A stretch of 34,123 nt of DNA from Phycisphaerales bacterium (GTDB taxonomy: Bacteria; Planctomycetota; Phycisphaerae; UBA1845), in assembly GCA_003597935.1 (NCBI GenBank), contig QZJT01000096.1:1-34123 (forward strand). Direction: 5' to 3'. Made by a program: the position numbers and the translations under genes. A model generated the notes under the pieces. That model made no database searches. It was not told the DNA's origin and saw only the letters and a program-made list of their open reading frames with translations. This document shows, in pieces, positions 1-8,195 of the stretch; position 1 is the first letter of the stretch; each line of letters opens with the position of its first letter.

Positions 1-2
1 TT

Positions 3-383
3 GTCTGCCAATGCGCTGAACCCGTCCTTATGCTCCAGGCCTGTACAAATATGGAAACGAAACCCATCAGAAGCCAAGACCGCATGGCGGACGCGCACCT
101 GGACATGTTCGTGGCCACGGTCGACGGCCGCCCGGCGGGCCGGGGGGGGCTGTACCAGGCGGGCGACATCGGCTGCGTGAAAGGGCTGCACGTGGCGCCG
201 GCCTTCGCCGCCGACGGCCGCGTGGCCACGGCGCTGCTGGCGCAGATCACGACACTGGCGCGACGGCTGGCACTGCCGAACGTCTGCACGCAGGCCCCTG
301 CCGACGCGACGGAGTTCCGAGCGGCACTGCTGGCGGCCGGATTCATTCCGGCCGGGCAGATCGTCGAGTACGATCGCACGTAG
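3..383 (+). CDS. GNAT-family N-acetyltransferase, C-terminal part (5' end may lie outside window)
   Basis: This is the C-terminal part of a GNAT fold, which transfers an acyl group from acyl-CoA to an amine; the substrate is unknown. The frame is open to the left edge. An ATG at 30 would give 117 residues. Visible elements are the beta-strand pair around FVATVDGRPAG, the strand VKGLHVAP followed by a stretch resembling the acyl-CoA loop and helix (DGRVATALLAQI), and a C-terminal AAGF segment typical of the last helix and strand. GNAT domains usually need about 140-150 residues, and the first strand and two helices are missing or very short. Either the start lies upstream of the window or the gene is truncated. 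It ends 86 bp before the rhomboid gene on the same strand. Confidence 0.6.
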   Translation, partial: VCQCAEPVLMLQACTNMETKPIRSQDRMADAHLDMFVATVDGRPAGRGGLYQAGDIGCVKGLHVAPAFAADGRVATALLAQITTLARRLALPNVCTQAPADATEFRAALLAAGFIPAGQIVEYDRT

Positions 384-469
384 GTACGACGCCCGCCTGA
401 CCGCCCCCGTGACGCATGGGGCGAAGGGGAGCGCAGATCGGGATTGGCCGATTCGGTGGAGTGCTGCTG

Positions 470-1834
470 ATGGGGGAATCCAGGCCGTCGCGGATCAAGG
501 TCCGTTGCAAGTGCGGGGCGAAGATCGCGCTGCCGCTCGACAGCGCCGGGCGCAGGGCGCGCTGCCCGAACTGTCAGCGCGCCTTCCGCGTTCCGGATCC
601 GGGGGGGGCGGACAAGGCAGCGCCCCGGCCGGCCGCGGCCGGCGGCGTCCCCTCGAGCGAATCGCCGCCTCCGCTGGACGGCATCGAAGCCATTGCCGCC
701 GACGATGACGGTGTTTTCAAGCTGGCGCCTCTGACGATTCCCCAACCGGCCGCGACGCCCGCGCCCCAGAAATCGGCCGACGCGGCCCCGGCGCGGACTT
801 GCCCCTCCTGCCACAAGGCGCTGCCCGAACGGGCGGTCATCTGCGTCGACTGCGGCATCGACCTGCGCACTGGCCGCAGCCTGATGACCTCGGAGACCAC
901 CACCCTCGATGACGCCTACAGCCGCCTCGACTCGGTGCTGAGTTGGCTCAGTTGGATCATCTGGTGCGGCCTTTACCCTTTCGCATCGGAGGCGTTTGGG
1001 ACGAAAAAGCCCTTCGTGGTGCGCGGCGTGGCGCTGGCGACCTGCGTGATCAGCGTCGCGGTGATGGCCGCGTGGTTCTGGAACGAGGATGCCGCCTCGA
1101 ACCTGATGCTGTGGTCGGGACGCGAGGCTGACCATCCAGCGCTGGCCGCCGGAGTGGAGGAGTTCGTCCGGGAGGATGAATACCTCGACGAAGAGCCGAC
1201 CGACGAAGAGGTGAAGCAGAGGGTAGCCCAGATCCTGGCTGAGCTGCCGACGGGTGAGTTCCGCGCGTATCAGTTGCTCACCCACGTCTTTCTCCACGCG
1301 GACCCGATCCACCTGGCGGGGAACATGCTGTTTCTTCTGGTGCTGGGCGGGCGGGTCAACGCCCTGATCGGCAACGTCTGGACGATCGTGCTCTATCCGT
1401 TGCTGGGGATCGTGGCGGCGGCGGCGCAGATGGAGGCCAGCCGCGACGAACCGATGATGGCCATGCTGGGCGCTTCCGGGGCGGTCATGGGGCTGGCGGG
1501 CATGTACCTGGTGTTCTTCCCGCGGCACAAGGTCCACATGGTGTTCTGGTTCCGATGGGGCCTGGTGGCCGGCTTTCACCTCTCGATGAAGATCTTCGAA
1601 GTGGCCGGCTTCTGGGTGCTGCTCTTCTACATCGCGTTCGACGTGGCGTACACCGCGCTGCGGATCGAGACGGGCGTCGCCCACTGGGCTCATCTGGGCG
1701 GTTTCATCGCGGGGATCATCTTCGCTTTGATGCTGATGATCACGCGGCAGGTCAACGCCCGCGGCGGCGACCTGGTCTCGCTGGTGCTGGGCCGGCGGGC
1801 GTGGAGCATCGTCGGTTCGCCCAAGGGGCGCTGA
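470..1834 (+). CDS. Zinc-ribbon rhomboid-family intramembrane serine protease
   Basis: Membrane protein of 454 residues with two N-terminal zinc ribbons and a rhomboid protease domain, which cleaves transmembrane substrates within the bilayer. Ribbon 1 has CKC at 13-15 and CPNC at 32-35. Ribbon 2 begins with CPSC near residue 110 and closes with CVDCG. The rhomboid core shows HLAGNMLFL, the catalytic serine S336 in GASGAVMG, and the catalytic histidine H408 in HWAHLGG. A first membrane segment is followed by an acidic soluble insert rich in E and D before the rest of the core. I chose the ATG at 470 because GGTGGAG lies 8 nt upstream; an in-frame ATG at 416 has no such site. The ribbons could bind a partner or substrate, but this is inference. 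The substrate is unknown. Confidence 0.88.
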   Translation: MGESRPSRIKVRCKCGAKIALPLDSAGRRARCPNCQRAFRVPDPGGADKAAPRPAAAGGVPSSESPPPLDGIEAIAADDDGVFKLAPLTIPQPAATPAPQKSADAAPARTCPSCHKALPERAVICVDCGIDLRTGRSLMTSETTTLDDAYSRLDSVLSWLSWIIWCGLYPFASEAFGTKKPFVVRGVALATCVISVAVMAAWFWNEDAASNLMLWSGREADHPALAAGVEEFVREDEYLDEEPTDEEVKQRVAQILAELPTGEFRAYQLLTHVFLHADPIHLAGNMLFLLVLGGRVNALIGNVWTIVLYPLLGIVAAAAQMEASRDEPMMAMLGASGAVMGLAGMYLVFFPRHKVHMVFWFRWGLVAGFHLSMKIFEVAGFWVLLFYIAFDVAYTALRIETGVAHWAHLGGFIAGIIFALMLMITRQVNARGGDLVSLVLGRRAWSIVGSPKGR

Positions 1835-1845
1835 GCACCGGATGG

Positions 1846-1950
1846 AGGTTGGAAGGTCCAAGGTTGGAAGGTTGAAGGTTGACCGGGGTCGCGGGTGTCT
1901 GAGCCCTGCAACCCGCAACCTGAGTCCTTGGACCTTCCGACTTTTCAACC
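1846..1950. repeat. Heptamer-like simple repeat forming a long inverted repeat after the rhomboid gene
   Basis: Starting 12 bases after the rhomboid stop, AGG-centred units recur every 7-8 bp (AGG at 1846, 1854, 1861, 1869 and 1876). The segment GGAAGGTCCAAGG at 1851-1863 is matched perfectly by its reverse complement CCTTGGACCTTCC at 1926-1938. An inner GCGGGT/ACCCGC pair lies between them. The structure could act as a terminator or mRNA 3' structure, but there is no U tract. Its sequence resembles the heptamers at 4705-4760. Confidence 0.75.
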
Positions 1951-2038
1951 GCGGCCGGCTTCCATCGCCGGACTCGATTTGCTACGATCGGGCTTAATGC
2001 GGGTTGTCTTTGCCCGCTGATCCTCACGGGGAAGTGAA

Positions 2039-4702
2039 ATGAAAACGATGCGATGTTCCGGCCTGGTCACGCTCTGTTTTGGCGCCCTTGTTTTTTGTGT
2101 CGCGCAGGCCACCGCCGGCGACGCGGGCGCCGCGTTCACCATGGGCGCCGACTCGGGTCGACCGTCGGTCCTGCTGGCGGGCGAGGCGGTCCATTCAACG
2201 GACGCCCGGATCGAGGGCTTTCAGTCGATCGGCGTCGGCGCGACGCAGGTCGCTTTGTGGACGCAGCGTGAGGCCGACGGCGCCGTTGCGCCCTGGTACG
2301 CCGTCAGCTTCGACGGCACCTCCGTCGCGGCGGTGAAGCGCACCTCCTACGTGCTGAAGCTGCGGTACGCGAACTTTGACCCGCTCAAGGCGGTGCCGGG
2401 CGTGCCGCCGGACCTCGCGGCCGGGGCGGACCACCGCGTGTACGTCGTGCAGTTCGTCACCCAGCCGTTGCAGGCGTATCGCGACGCGATTGAATCGCAT
2501 GGCGGCCTCATCCGCTTCTTCCTGCCCGACCATGCCTACATGATCGAGATGTCCGCGGAGGCCAAGGCGGCGATCGAAGCGCTGCCGTTCGTGCGCTGGG
2601 TGGGGCCGTATCATCCGGCGTACAAGCTCGAAGCGGCGCTGTGGGAGTCTATCCGCCAGCCCGGCGCAGCGCTCGAAACGCAACAGTACAACGTGCAGGT
2701 GCTCGAACCCGGCTTCGACATGAAGCAGCGCGTCGCCGACCGCATCGAGTCACTCGGCGGCATCGTCGAGCCGCTCGAGCCGCACTCCTACCTGCTCAAG
2801 GCGACGATGGACCACGCCGCCCTGATGAACGCGATCGCATTGAGCGAGGTCTTCTTCGTCGACCGCGTCCTGCCGCTTCAGTCCTACATGGAAAAGGTCC
2901 GCGTGGACGGCGGGGCGGACTACGTCGAGTTGGTGGCGGGGTACACCGGCGAGGGTGTGCGGGCCGAGGTCATGGATACGGAGTTGCTCGTGTCGCACCC
3001 GGCGTTCCAGGCGCGGCCGCCGCTGATCCACCGCGCCGGCGAGTCGCAGGCGCACGGCACCAGCGTCTACGGCATCGTCTTCGGCGACGGCACCGGCAAC
3101 CCCAACGGACGCGGCATGATGCCGGACGCCCAGGGCATCTTCGCCTGGTGGGCGCCTCCGGACCGATACGCCACCACGGCGGAACTGCTCCAAGCGCCCT
3201 ACTTCGCCATCCTGCAGACCAACAGTTGGGGCCGCTGCTGCACCACGTCGTACGGCGCGGACGCCCAGATGATCGACCACATCGCTTTCGACCTGGACTT
3301 TCTGATCCTGCAAGCGCAGGCCAACAGCGGCAGCCGCAACTCCGACGTTCACGCCTGGGGCAAGAACATCATCTCCGTCGGCGGCATCCGCCACTTCGAT
3401 ACACAGACGCGCGACGACGACCGCTGGGGGGGCGCCGGCAGCATCGGCCCGGCCGAGGACGGACGCATCAAGCCCGAACTGGCCTACTGGTACGACAGCA
3501 TCCTCACCACGTCGCGCAGCGGCGGCTACACGCCCAGCTTCGGCGGCACCAGCGCCGCCACGCCGGAGACGGCCGGACACATCGGGCTGATGTACCAGAT
3601 GTGGAACGACGGCATCTTCGGCAACCCGGTCGACCCGGAAGGCACGGTGTTCGAGAACCGCCCCCACCTGGCCACCGCCAAGGCGATGATGATCAACACG
3701 GTCGAGCCGTATCCTTTCACCGGACAGGGCCATGACCTGACCCGCGTACACCAGGGCTTCGGCCTGCCCAACGTGCGCAACCTGTTCAATCTGCGCGACC
3801 AGATGTACATCATCGACGAGACGGACGTGCTGGAGAACCTGGCCAGCACGACGCACCTGGTGGACGTGGCCCAGAACACGCCCGCCCTGAAGGCGACGCT
3901 GGTCTACACCGACATCCCCGGAACCACTTCGGCCAACCAGCACCGCATCAACGACCTGTCGATCAAAGTCACGTCGCCGTCCGGCGACGTCTATTACGGC
4001 AACAACGGCCTGCGGGACGGCAATTGGTCCACGCCGGGCGGCAACGTGAACACGAAGGACACGGTCGAGAACGTCTGGGTGCAGAATCCAGAGGAAGGGA
4101 CCTGGTCCATCGAAGTCAGCGCGGACGAGGTCAACGAGGACTCGCACACCGAGACGCCCGAGATCGACGCCGATTACGCTCTGGTGGTTTCCGGCGTCAT
4201 CGCGGCCGACCCGGAGCCGGGGGCATGCTGCTTCGATGACGGAAGCTGCGAAGATCTCCTGCCGGATGACTGCGCCACCCGCGGCGGACGATTCAACTTC
4301 AACCGCGAGTGCGGCACCTTCCAGTGCCCGCGGGCCGGCGCTTGCTGCGTGACCGACAGCGAGTGCCGCCAGTTGCTGCCGCGCGAGTGCAGCCGGATCC
4401 CCGGGGCCGAGTTCATCGGCGAGGGGGTCTCCTGCGAGCGGGCGTGCATCTGCGATCAGTTGAAGAAGTTCAAGGGCAAGTGCAAGGGGTCGGGAACGCT
4501 CAAGGGGATCGTCAAGTTCCGGGACGATCGCTACGACGGGCGCACGGTAAAAGTCCAAGTGGGCGACCGGCTGCGGTTCGACCTGACTGTCCGCGGCCGC
4601 AAGGCCCAGCTCTTCACCTGCTGCTTCTCCGGCCCGACGCTGCTGACGCTGCTCGATCCGGAAGGCTGCGTGGCGCCGGTCACGGTCGATTGCCCGGAGT
4701 GA
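2039..4702 (+). CDS. Secreted subtilisin-like (S8) serine protease with Cys-rich C-terminal region
   Basis: Predicted exported endopeptidase of 887 residues. It starts with a signal peptide (hydrophobic LVTLCFGALVFCVAQATA). Two similar prodomain-like segments occupy roughly residues 130-200 and 215-290. The S8 catalytic domain follows: D313 in VMDTELL, H339 in HGTSVYGIV, oxyanion N395 in TNSWG and S505 in GGTSAATP. After it comes a beta-rich region like a proprotein-convertase P domain, near residues 600-725. Two GACC motifs near 728 and 766 begin short Cys-rich repeats seen in planctomycete secreted proteins. The last 80 or so residues match the C-terminus of the sugar dehydrogenase at 9265-10710. 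The start ATG has GGGGAAG just upstream with short spacing; an ATG at 2048 is possible. The fold and triad are clear, but the substrate is not. Confidence 0.9.
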   Translation: MKTMRCSGLVTLCFGALVFCVAQATAGDAGAAFTMGADSGRPSVLLAGEAVHSTDARIEGFQSIGVGATQVALWTQREADGAVAPWYAVSFDGTSVAAVKRTSYVLKLRYANFDPLKAVPGVPPDLAAGADHRVYVVQFVTQPLQAYRDAIESHGGLIRFFLPDHAYMIEMSAEAKAAIEALPFVRWVGPYHPAYKLEAALWESIRQPGAALETQQYNVQVLEPGFDMKQRVADRIESLGGIVEPLEPHSYLLKATMDHAALMNAIALSEVFFVDRVLPLQSYMEKVRVDGGADYVELVAGYTGEGVRAEVMDTELLVSHPAFQARPPLIHRAGESQAHGTSVYGIVFGDGTGNPNGRGMMPDAQGIFAWWAPPDRYATTAELLQAPYFAILQTNSWGRCCTTSYGADAQMIDHIAFDLDFLILQAQANSGSRNSDVHAWGKNIISVGGIRHFDTQTRDDDRWGGAGSIGPAEDGRIKPELAYWYDSILTTSRSGGYTPSFGGTSAATPETAGHIGLMYQMWNDGIFGNPVDPEGTVFENRPHLATAKAMMINTVEPYPFTGQGHDLTRVHQGFGLPNVRNLFNLRDQMYIIDETDVLENLASTTHLVDVAQNTPALKATLVYTDIPGTTSANQHRINDLSIKVTSPSGDVYYGNNGLRDGNWSTPGGNVNTKDTVENVWVQNPEEGTWSIEVSADEVNEDSHTETPEIDADYALVVSGVIAADPEPGACCFDDGSCEDLLPDDCATRGGRFNFNRECGTFQCPRAGACCVTDSECRQLLPRECSRIPGAEFIGEGVSCERACICDQLKKFKGKCKGSGTLKGIVKFRDDRYDGRTVKVQVGDRLRFDLTVRGRKAQLFTCCFSGPTLLTLLDPEGCVAPVTVDCPE

Positions 4703-4704
4703 TC

Positions 4705-4760
4705 TTCGACCTCCGACCTTCGACCTTGGACTTTCGACCTTCGACCTTGGACTTTCGACC
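4705..4760. repeat. Eight tandem heptamers between convergent genes
   Basis: Eight consecutive 7-mers begin two bases after the protease stop: TTCGACC, TCCGACC, TTCGACC, TTGGACT, TTCGACC, TTCGACC, TTGGACT, TTCGACC. They fill the spacer up to the stop of the convergent RCK gene. Because the period is 7, copy number would not keep a reading frame, which is consistent with a non-coding location. Confidence 0.9.
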
Positions 4761-4762
4761 TC

Positions 4763-5902
4763 CTACGGCACCGGGTTCATCTCCGCCGCGCCGGTCTGGT
4801 TGATCGCGTGCAGCGCCTTGAGGTCGGCGAACTGGAGTTGCAGCAGCAGGGTGTCGCCGACGTTGAGGGCGGTTTCGGGGGGGGCGAACAGGGCGGCCCG
4901 CTTGCCGGGCCGCTGGTGCGAGACGACGTTCATGGGGATCTGCCGCAACAGATAGTCGAGGGTGCGGCCGGCCAGGCAGCTCTGCGGGCTGATGACGATC
5001 TCGCTGGTCACCACCAGCCGTCCGTCCACCAGGGCCGAGCTTTTGATCGACCGGTCGGCCGCCGCGGCGGCGAACGCCGGCGCCGACATCGCGGCGGTGC
5101 TGAACGCCACGTGGATGTTGAACCCGTCGCGCACCTTGTTGGCCATGTTCTGGTCGAACATCCGCAGCACGACGCGGATGTCGGGATTGAACGCGCGGGC
5201 GTCCAGGCCGATTTCGAGGTTGGCCAGGTCGTCGTTGGTGCAGCAGATGATGGACGCGGCCCTGGCGACGTTGGCCTCCCGCAGCACCTCATCCACCCGC
5301 CCGTCGCCGATGAGCACCGGCGTGCCGTCCATCCGGGCGGTCTCCAGGAACCGGTTGTCCGCCTTCGCCTCGATGACGACGGTGTGCATGTGCATTCGGC
5401 GCAGATGGCCGTAGGTGCGATACCCCAGCCGGCCGAAGCCGACCAGCACGACGTGGTTCTTCATTTCCGCGGCGATCATCCTGCACCACTCCCGTTCGTT
5501 CAGCCGCCGGTCGCGCAGCGTCATGGAGAGTTCCAGAAACGTCTCCACCAGCACCCCCAACCCCAGGATCGGAATCACGAAGAAGAGGATGTCGAGCACC
5601 AGCGAGTCGGGCAACTCGACCTGCGGCTCGAAGAAGATCAGGCACCAGGTGTAGTAGAGGCCCTCGAAGATCGTGGCCCGCTCGCCCTCTTCGGACACGT
5701 ACAGCAACCGGAACGCCGCCGCCCCGCACATCAGCACGGTGGCCAGCAGGTACAGGCGGCCTCTGAACTTGCGGACCACCGCCTTGGTGTAGGTCCAGTG
5801 CCGGCGCCAGCGCTCGGCCGTGGTCAGCCGCGTCGGCGCGCCCGTGAATGGATCGACGAGTCGTTCCAGAGTGCTGCTCCCACGGCCCCCGTCGGGCCGC
5901 AC
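4763..5902 (-). CDS. Two-helix membrane protein with RCK (TrkA-N/TrkA-C) domains, potassium-channel-like
   Basis: Protein of 379 residues built like a bacterial RCK-gated potassium channel. A membrane helix (LYLLATVLMCGAAAFRLLYV) is followed by a re-entrant-like stretch (EGLYYTWCLIFFEPQVELP) and a second helix (ILFFVIPILGLGVLVETFL). Then comes a cytoplasmic Rossmann TrkA-N domain with a nucleotide motif (VVLVGFGRLG) and a TrkA-C-like domain ending in GDTLLLQLQ. The oddity is the pore: the canonical TVGYG filter is absent and replaced by FFEPQVELP, so potassium conduction cannot be assumed. It may be a regulatory or differently selective relative. The GTG at 5902 is the only obvious upstream start but has no well-placed ribosome site, so the true start is uncertain. 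It converges on the protease gene. Confidence 0.8.
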   Translation of the reverse strand: MRPDGGRGSSTLERLVDPFTGAPTRLTTAERWRRHWTYTKAVVRKFRGRLYLLATVLMCGAAAFRLLYVSEEGERATIFEGLYYTWCLIFFEPQVELPDSLVLDILFFVIPILGLGVLVETFLELSMTLRDRRLNEREWCRMIAAEMKNHVVLVGFGRLGYRTYGHLRRMHMHTVVIEAKADNRFLETARMDGTPVLIGDGRVDEVLREANVARAASIICCTNDDLANLEIGLDARAFNPDIRVVLRMFDQNMANKVRDGFNIHVAFSTAAMSAPAFAAAAADRSIKSSALVDGRLVVTSEIVISPQSCLAGRTLDYLLRQIPMNVVSHQRPGKRAALFAPPETALNVGDTLLLQLQFADLKALHAINQTGAAEMNPVP

Positions 5903-5960
5903 CTCCGGCCGCCCGCCATAGGGTTCAGCATCGCCCCACGCCTGTCAACGGCGGCTGCTT

Positions 5961-6187
5961 GCCCGTGATCCGGTGCGTGACGCCACTGGCGGAACCTCCC
6001 GGCGAGCCGCGGGCTTGAAGCCGGGGACGGATTCTACGGCCTGGAGGATCGTCCAGGAGGTCGAGCGTCAGCGGTCCGCAGCGTCCGCGCGAGCTGAAGC
6101 CACGCGGCTCGCTCAGAAACGCCGATGCCCACGGGGCGGAAGCCGGTTCCACACCGCGAGGCGGCCCTTCGTCGGAGCCATGCACCC
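5961..6187. repeat. Family A palindromic element, copy 1
   Basis: In the 405-bp spacer between the RCK gene and the R/S/P-rich gene. The left end GGTGCGTGAC (5964-5973) is followed by GGCGG. Two GAGCCGCG-type segments lie in opposite orientation, near 5998-6020 and at 6081-6113. The minus strand of 6081-6113 reads AGCGAGCCGCGTGGCTTC, the family core. A degraded end ATGCACC occurs near 6180. Boundaries are approximate. Confidence 0.6.
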
Positions 6188-6214
6188 GCATCCGCCGGGG
6201 CCGCAGATCGCCCC

Positions 6215-6243
6215 TTGCAAAACCGTCGGACCCGCCGTATTAT
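6215..6243 (+). promoter_or_regulatory. Probable sigma70-type promoter of the R/S/P-rich secreted protein
   Basis: A -35-like TTGCAA (6215-6220) and a -10-like TATTAT (6238-6243) are separated by exactly 17 bp. They sit about 65 bp before the ATG at 6308, in an AT-richer island of otherwise GC-rich DNA. Confidence 0.6.
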
Positions 6244-6307
6244 TTAACAGTTGGCAACTATTGACCGATCGTGTCATTTGGACCCGGACACCCGCCGGAG
6301 GCGTACG

Positions 6308-8185
6308 ATGCGGACCCTAAACGATTTCAGGCGCTGGTTCCTGGCTGCGGCGGCCGTGATGCTCGCGGCCCTGCTTTGCAGCGTCAGCCTTGCGGATGAC
6401 TCGAACAAGCGGAGCACGGCCAGCCGGACGACGCGCTCCGCGACGCCCAGCCGAGCAAGCTCGGTCGGCCGCTCGCCCATCGTGCGCAGCTCCGTGTCGC
6501 AGGTTCCGGCGTCGCAGCGTTCGCCCAGTTCGGCGTCGCGGTATCCGGTCTATCGATCAGTGCGGCCGTCGGCCCCTTCGAGCATCAGCCGTTCGAGCCT
6601 GTCACGCGTCGGCGCCGCCCAGCGGCCGTCGGTGACGCCATCGCGCAGCCCGTCGTCGCTGGGGGCGTCGCGGATCGGCCCATCGCGCGCTCCGTCGCTG
6701 GCGCCGGGGTTCTCCCGCTCGCCCTCCTCGATCAGCCTGCGTCCGGGGTCGGGATATGCACCAAGCCGGACGACGTCGCCCTCGTGGGCGTCTCCCGTCG
6801 CGCCGACGCGTCCGGGATACGTCGGCCGCTCGGCTCCGCACACGTCTTCGAGTTATCCCGGATCGGTGCGCACGCCGGTGACACGGGTGCAGCCCGGCTC
6901 GCCCTCATGGCAGCCGAGCCGCTCCTCCAGCCTGTCGACGCCGACCTTTCAGCGGCCCGGCGTCGGCGACGTGAATCGTTCATCCATCTCGCGCGTCCCG
7001 TCGAGCACCTACCGCCCCACGAGCCGCGAACCGGTGTCGAGTGCGAGCCGCCCGGGCACGGTCCGGCCGTACATCGGGAATTCTCCGCTGCCGACCAGCG
7101 CCGTCCGGCCGTCGTCACCCGTCCGTTCACCGCTGACGCGGATCGCGCCGGGGTCCAACGTCCAGCCGGGGAAGCGTCCCGCGACCGGCTCGCCCGGCCG
7201 GCCGTCGTACGTCCGCTCCGGGAGTAGTTTCGGCCACAGTCGCGCGGGCATTTCGATCAACGCGGTGATCCTGCGTCGCGACGACGACTACGTCCGCTAC
7301 TGCGGCCTGTATCCGTCCTGCGGCCACCCGTTCTACGCCGGCGGTTGCTTCGGGTACGACCCGTATATTGATTATCCCTATCACGCGTACGCACCGTACT
7401 GGTGGCGGACGTACACGTACTACGATGCCCCGCCGACGTACGTCTACCCGACGTATGAGACGTACAACCGGTACGAGTACTACGAATCACCGCCGCCGCC
7501 CGTGTACGGGGACGCGCCCGGCGCGTTCGATGAGCCGGGCGTTCCGTACGACGCCGATTCGGCGGCCATGCCCCCCGAATCGTCGGTGGAGTACTACCCA
7601 GGCGAGCGGATCGATGAGGCGGCCGCCCCGGCCGCCCCGACGGAGCCGACGGAGCCGGCCGATTCAGCAGAACGGGGCATCGAACTGGCCGAGGTGACGC
7701 CGGGCGTGAACGCGGTGATCGACGAAGGCATCGAAGCGTTCGCGGCGGGGAGATTCGAGGAGGCCCGGCGGTCCTTCGTCCGCGTCTCGCTCGAAGACCG
7801 CGGCGATGCGTACGCCATGCTCCTGTACGGGTGGACGTGGTTCGCCGTCGGCGATCATGAGATCGCGGCGTCCGCGATCCGCGGCGCTCTGGGCTATACG
7901 CCGGAAGTGGTCCATCATCCGCTCGACCTGCGGACGCTGTACGGCGATGAGGCCGCGCTGGAAGGGCGCCTCGAACAACTCGGCGAGTTCGTCAGTCAGT
8001 TCCCGGCCAACCGCCAGGCCCGCTTCCTGCTCGGGTACGCCCTGATGTCGAGCGGCCGCTTCCAGGAGGCGCTCGATGCGATCCTTCCGCTGAGGACCCC
8101 AACGTCGGATGACCCCATCACCGACTCGGTCATCGCGGCGCTGGAGGAGGCCGTAACCGCGAACGTGCCGCCCGTTGAGCCGTAG
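6308..8185 (+). CDS. Secreted R/S/P-rich, Tyr-rich protein with C-terminal TPR-like repeats
   Basis: Exported protein of 625 residues, not recognised as a named family. The start is well fixed by GGAGG at 6297-6301, six bases before the ATG. It has four parts: a signal peptide (FLAAAAVMLAALLCSVSLA); about 290 residues of strongly basic Ser/Pro/Arg low-complexity sequence with recurring RPS, SPSS and PSR units; a Tyr/Pro/Asp-rich stretch (YPYHAYAPYWW, PPTYVYPTYE) that turns acidic; and about 150 C-terminal residues with TPR-like helices (EGIEAFAAGRFEEARRSF, then LLGYALMSSGRFQEALDAI). The charge switch from a basic N-terminus to an acidic middle suggests envelope or nucleic-acid binding, with the TPR part holding partners. 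This is inference. A promoter is visible upstream, and the stop lies 10 bp from that of the convergent PHP gene. Confidence 0.8.
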   Translation: MRTLNDFRRWFLAAAAVMLAALLCSVSLADDSNKRSTASRTTRSATPSRASSVGRSPIVRSSVSQVPASQRSPSSASRYPVYRSVRPSAPSSISRSSLSRVGAAQRPSVTPSRSPSSLGASRIGPSRAPSLAPGFSRSPSSISLRPGSGYAPSRTTSPSWASPVAPTRPGYVGRSAPHTSSSYPGSVRTPVTRVQPGSPSWQPSRSSSLSTPTFQRPGVGDVNRSSISRVPSSTYRPTSREPVSSASRPGTVRPYIGNSPLPTSAVRPSSPVRSPLTRIAPGSNVQPGKRPATGSPGRPSYVRSGSSFGHSRAGISINAVILRRDDDYVRYCGLYPSCGHPFYAGGCFGYDPYIDYPYHAYAPYWWRTYTYYDAPPTYVYPTYETYNRYEYYESPPPPVYGDAPGAFDEPGVPYDADSAAMPPESSVEYYPGERIDEAAAPAAPTEPTEPADSAERGIELAEVTPGVNAVIDEGIEAFAAGRFEEARRSFVRVSLEDRGDAYAMLLYGWTWFAVGDHEIAASAIRGALGYTPEVVHHPLDLRTLYGDEAALEGRLEQLGEFVSQFPANRQARFLLGYALMSSGRFQEALDAILPLRTPTSDDPITDSVIAALEEAVTANVPPVEP

Positions 8186-8195
8186 GATTGTTCGA

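Noticed and set aside
2750-4558. 600-codon open frame antisense to the S8 protease
   Set aside because: The plus strand carries a complete catalytic triad and domain order. The antisense translation is low-complexity V/R/D/A sequence with no motifs.
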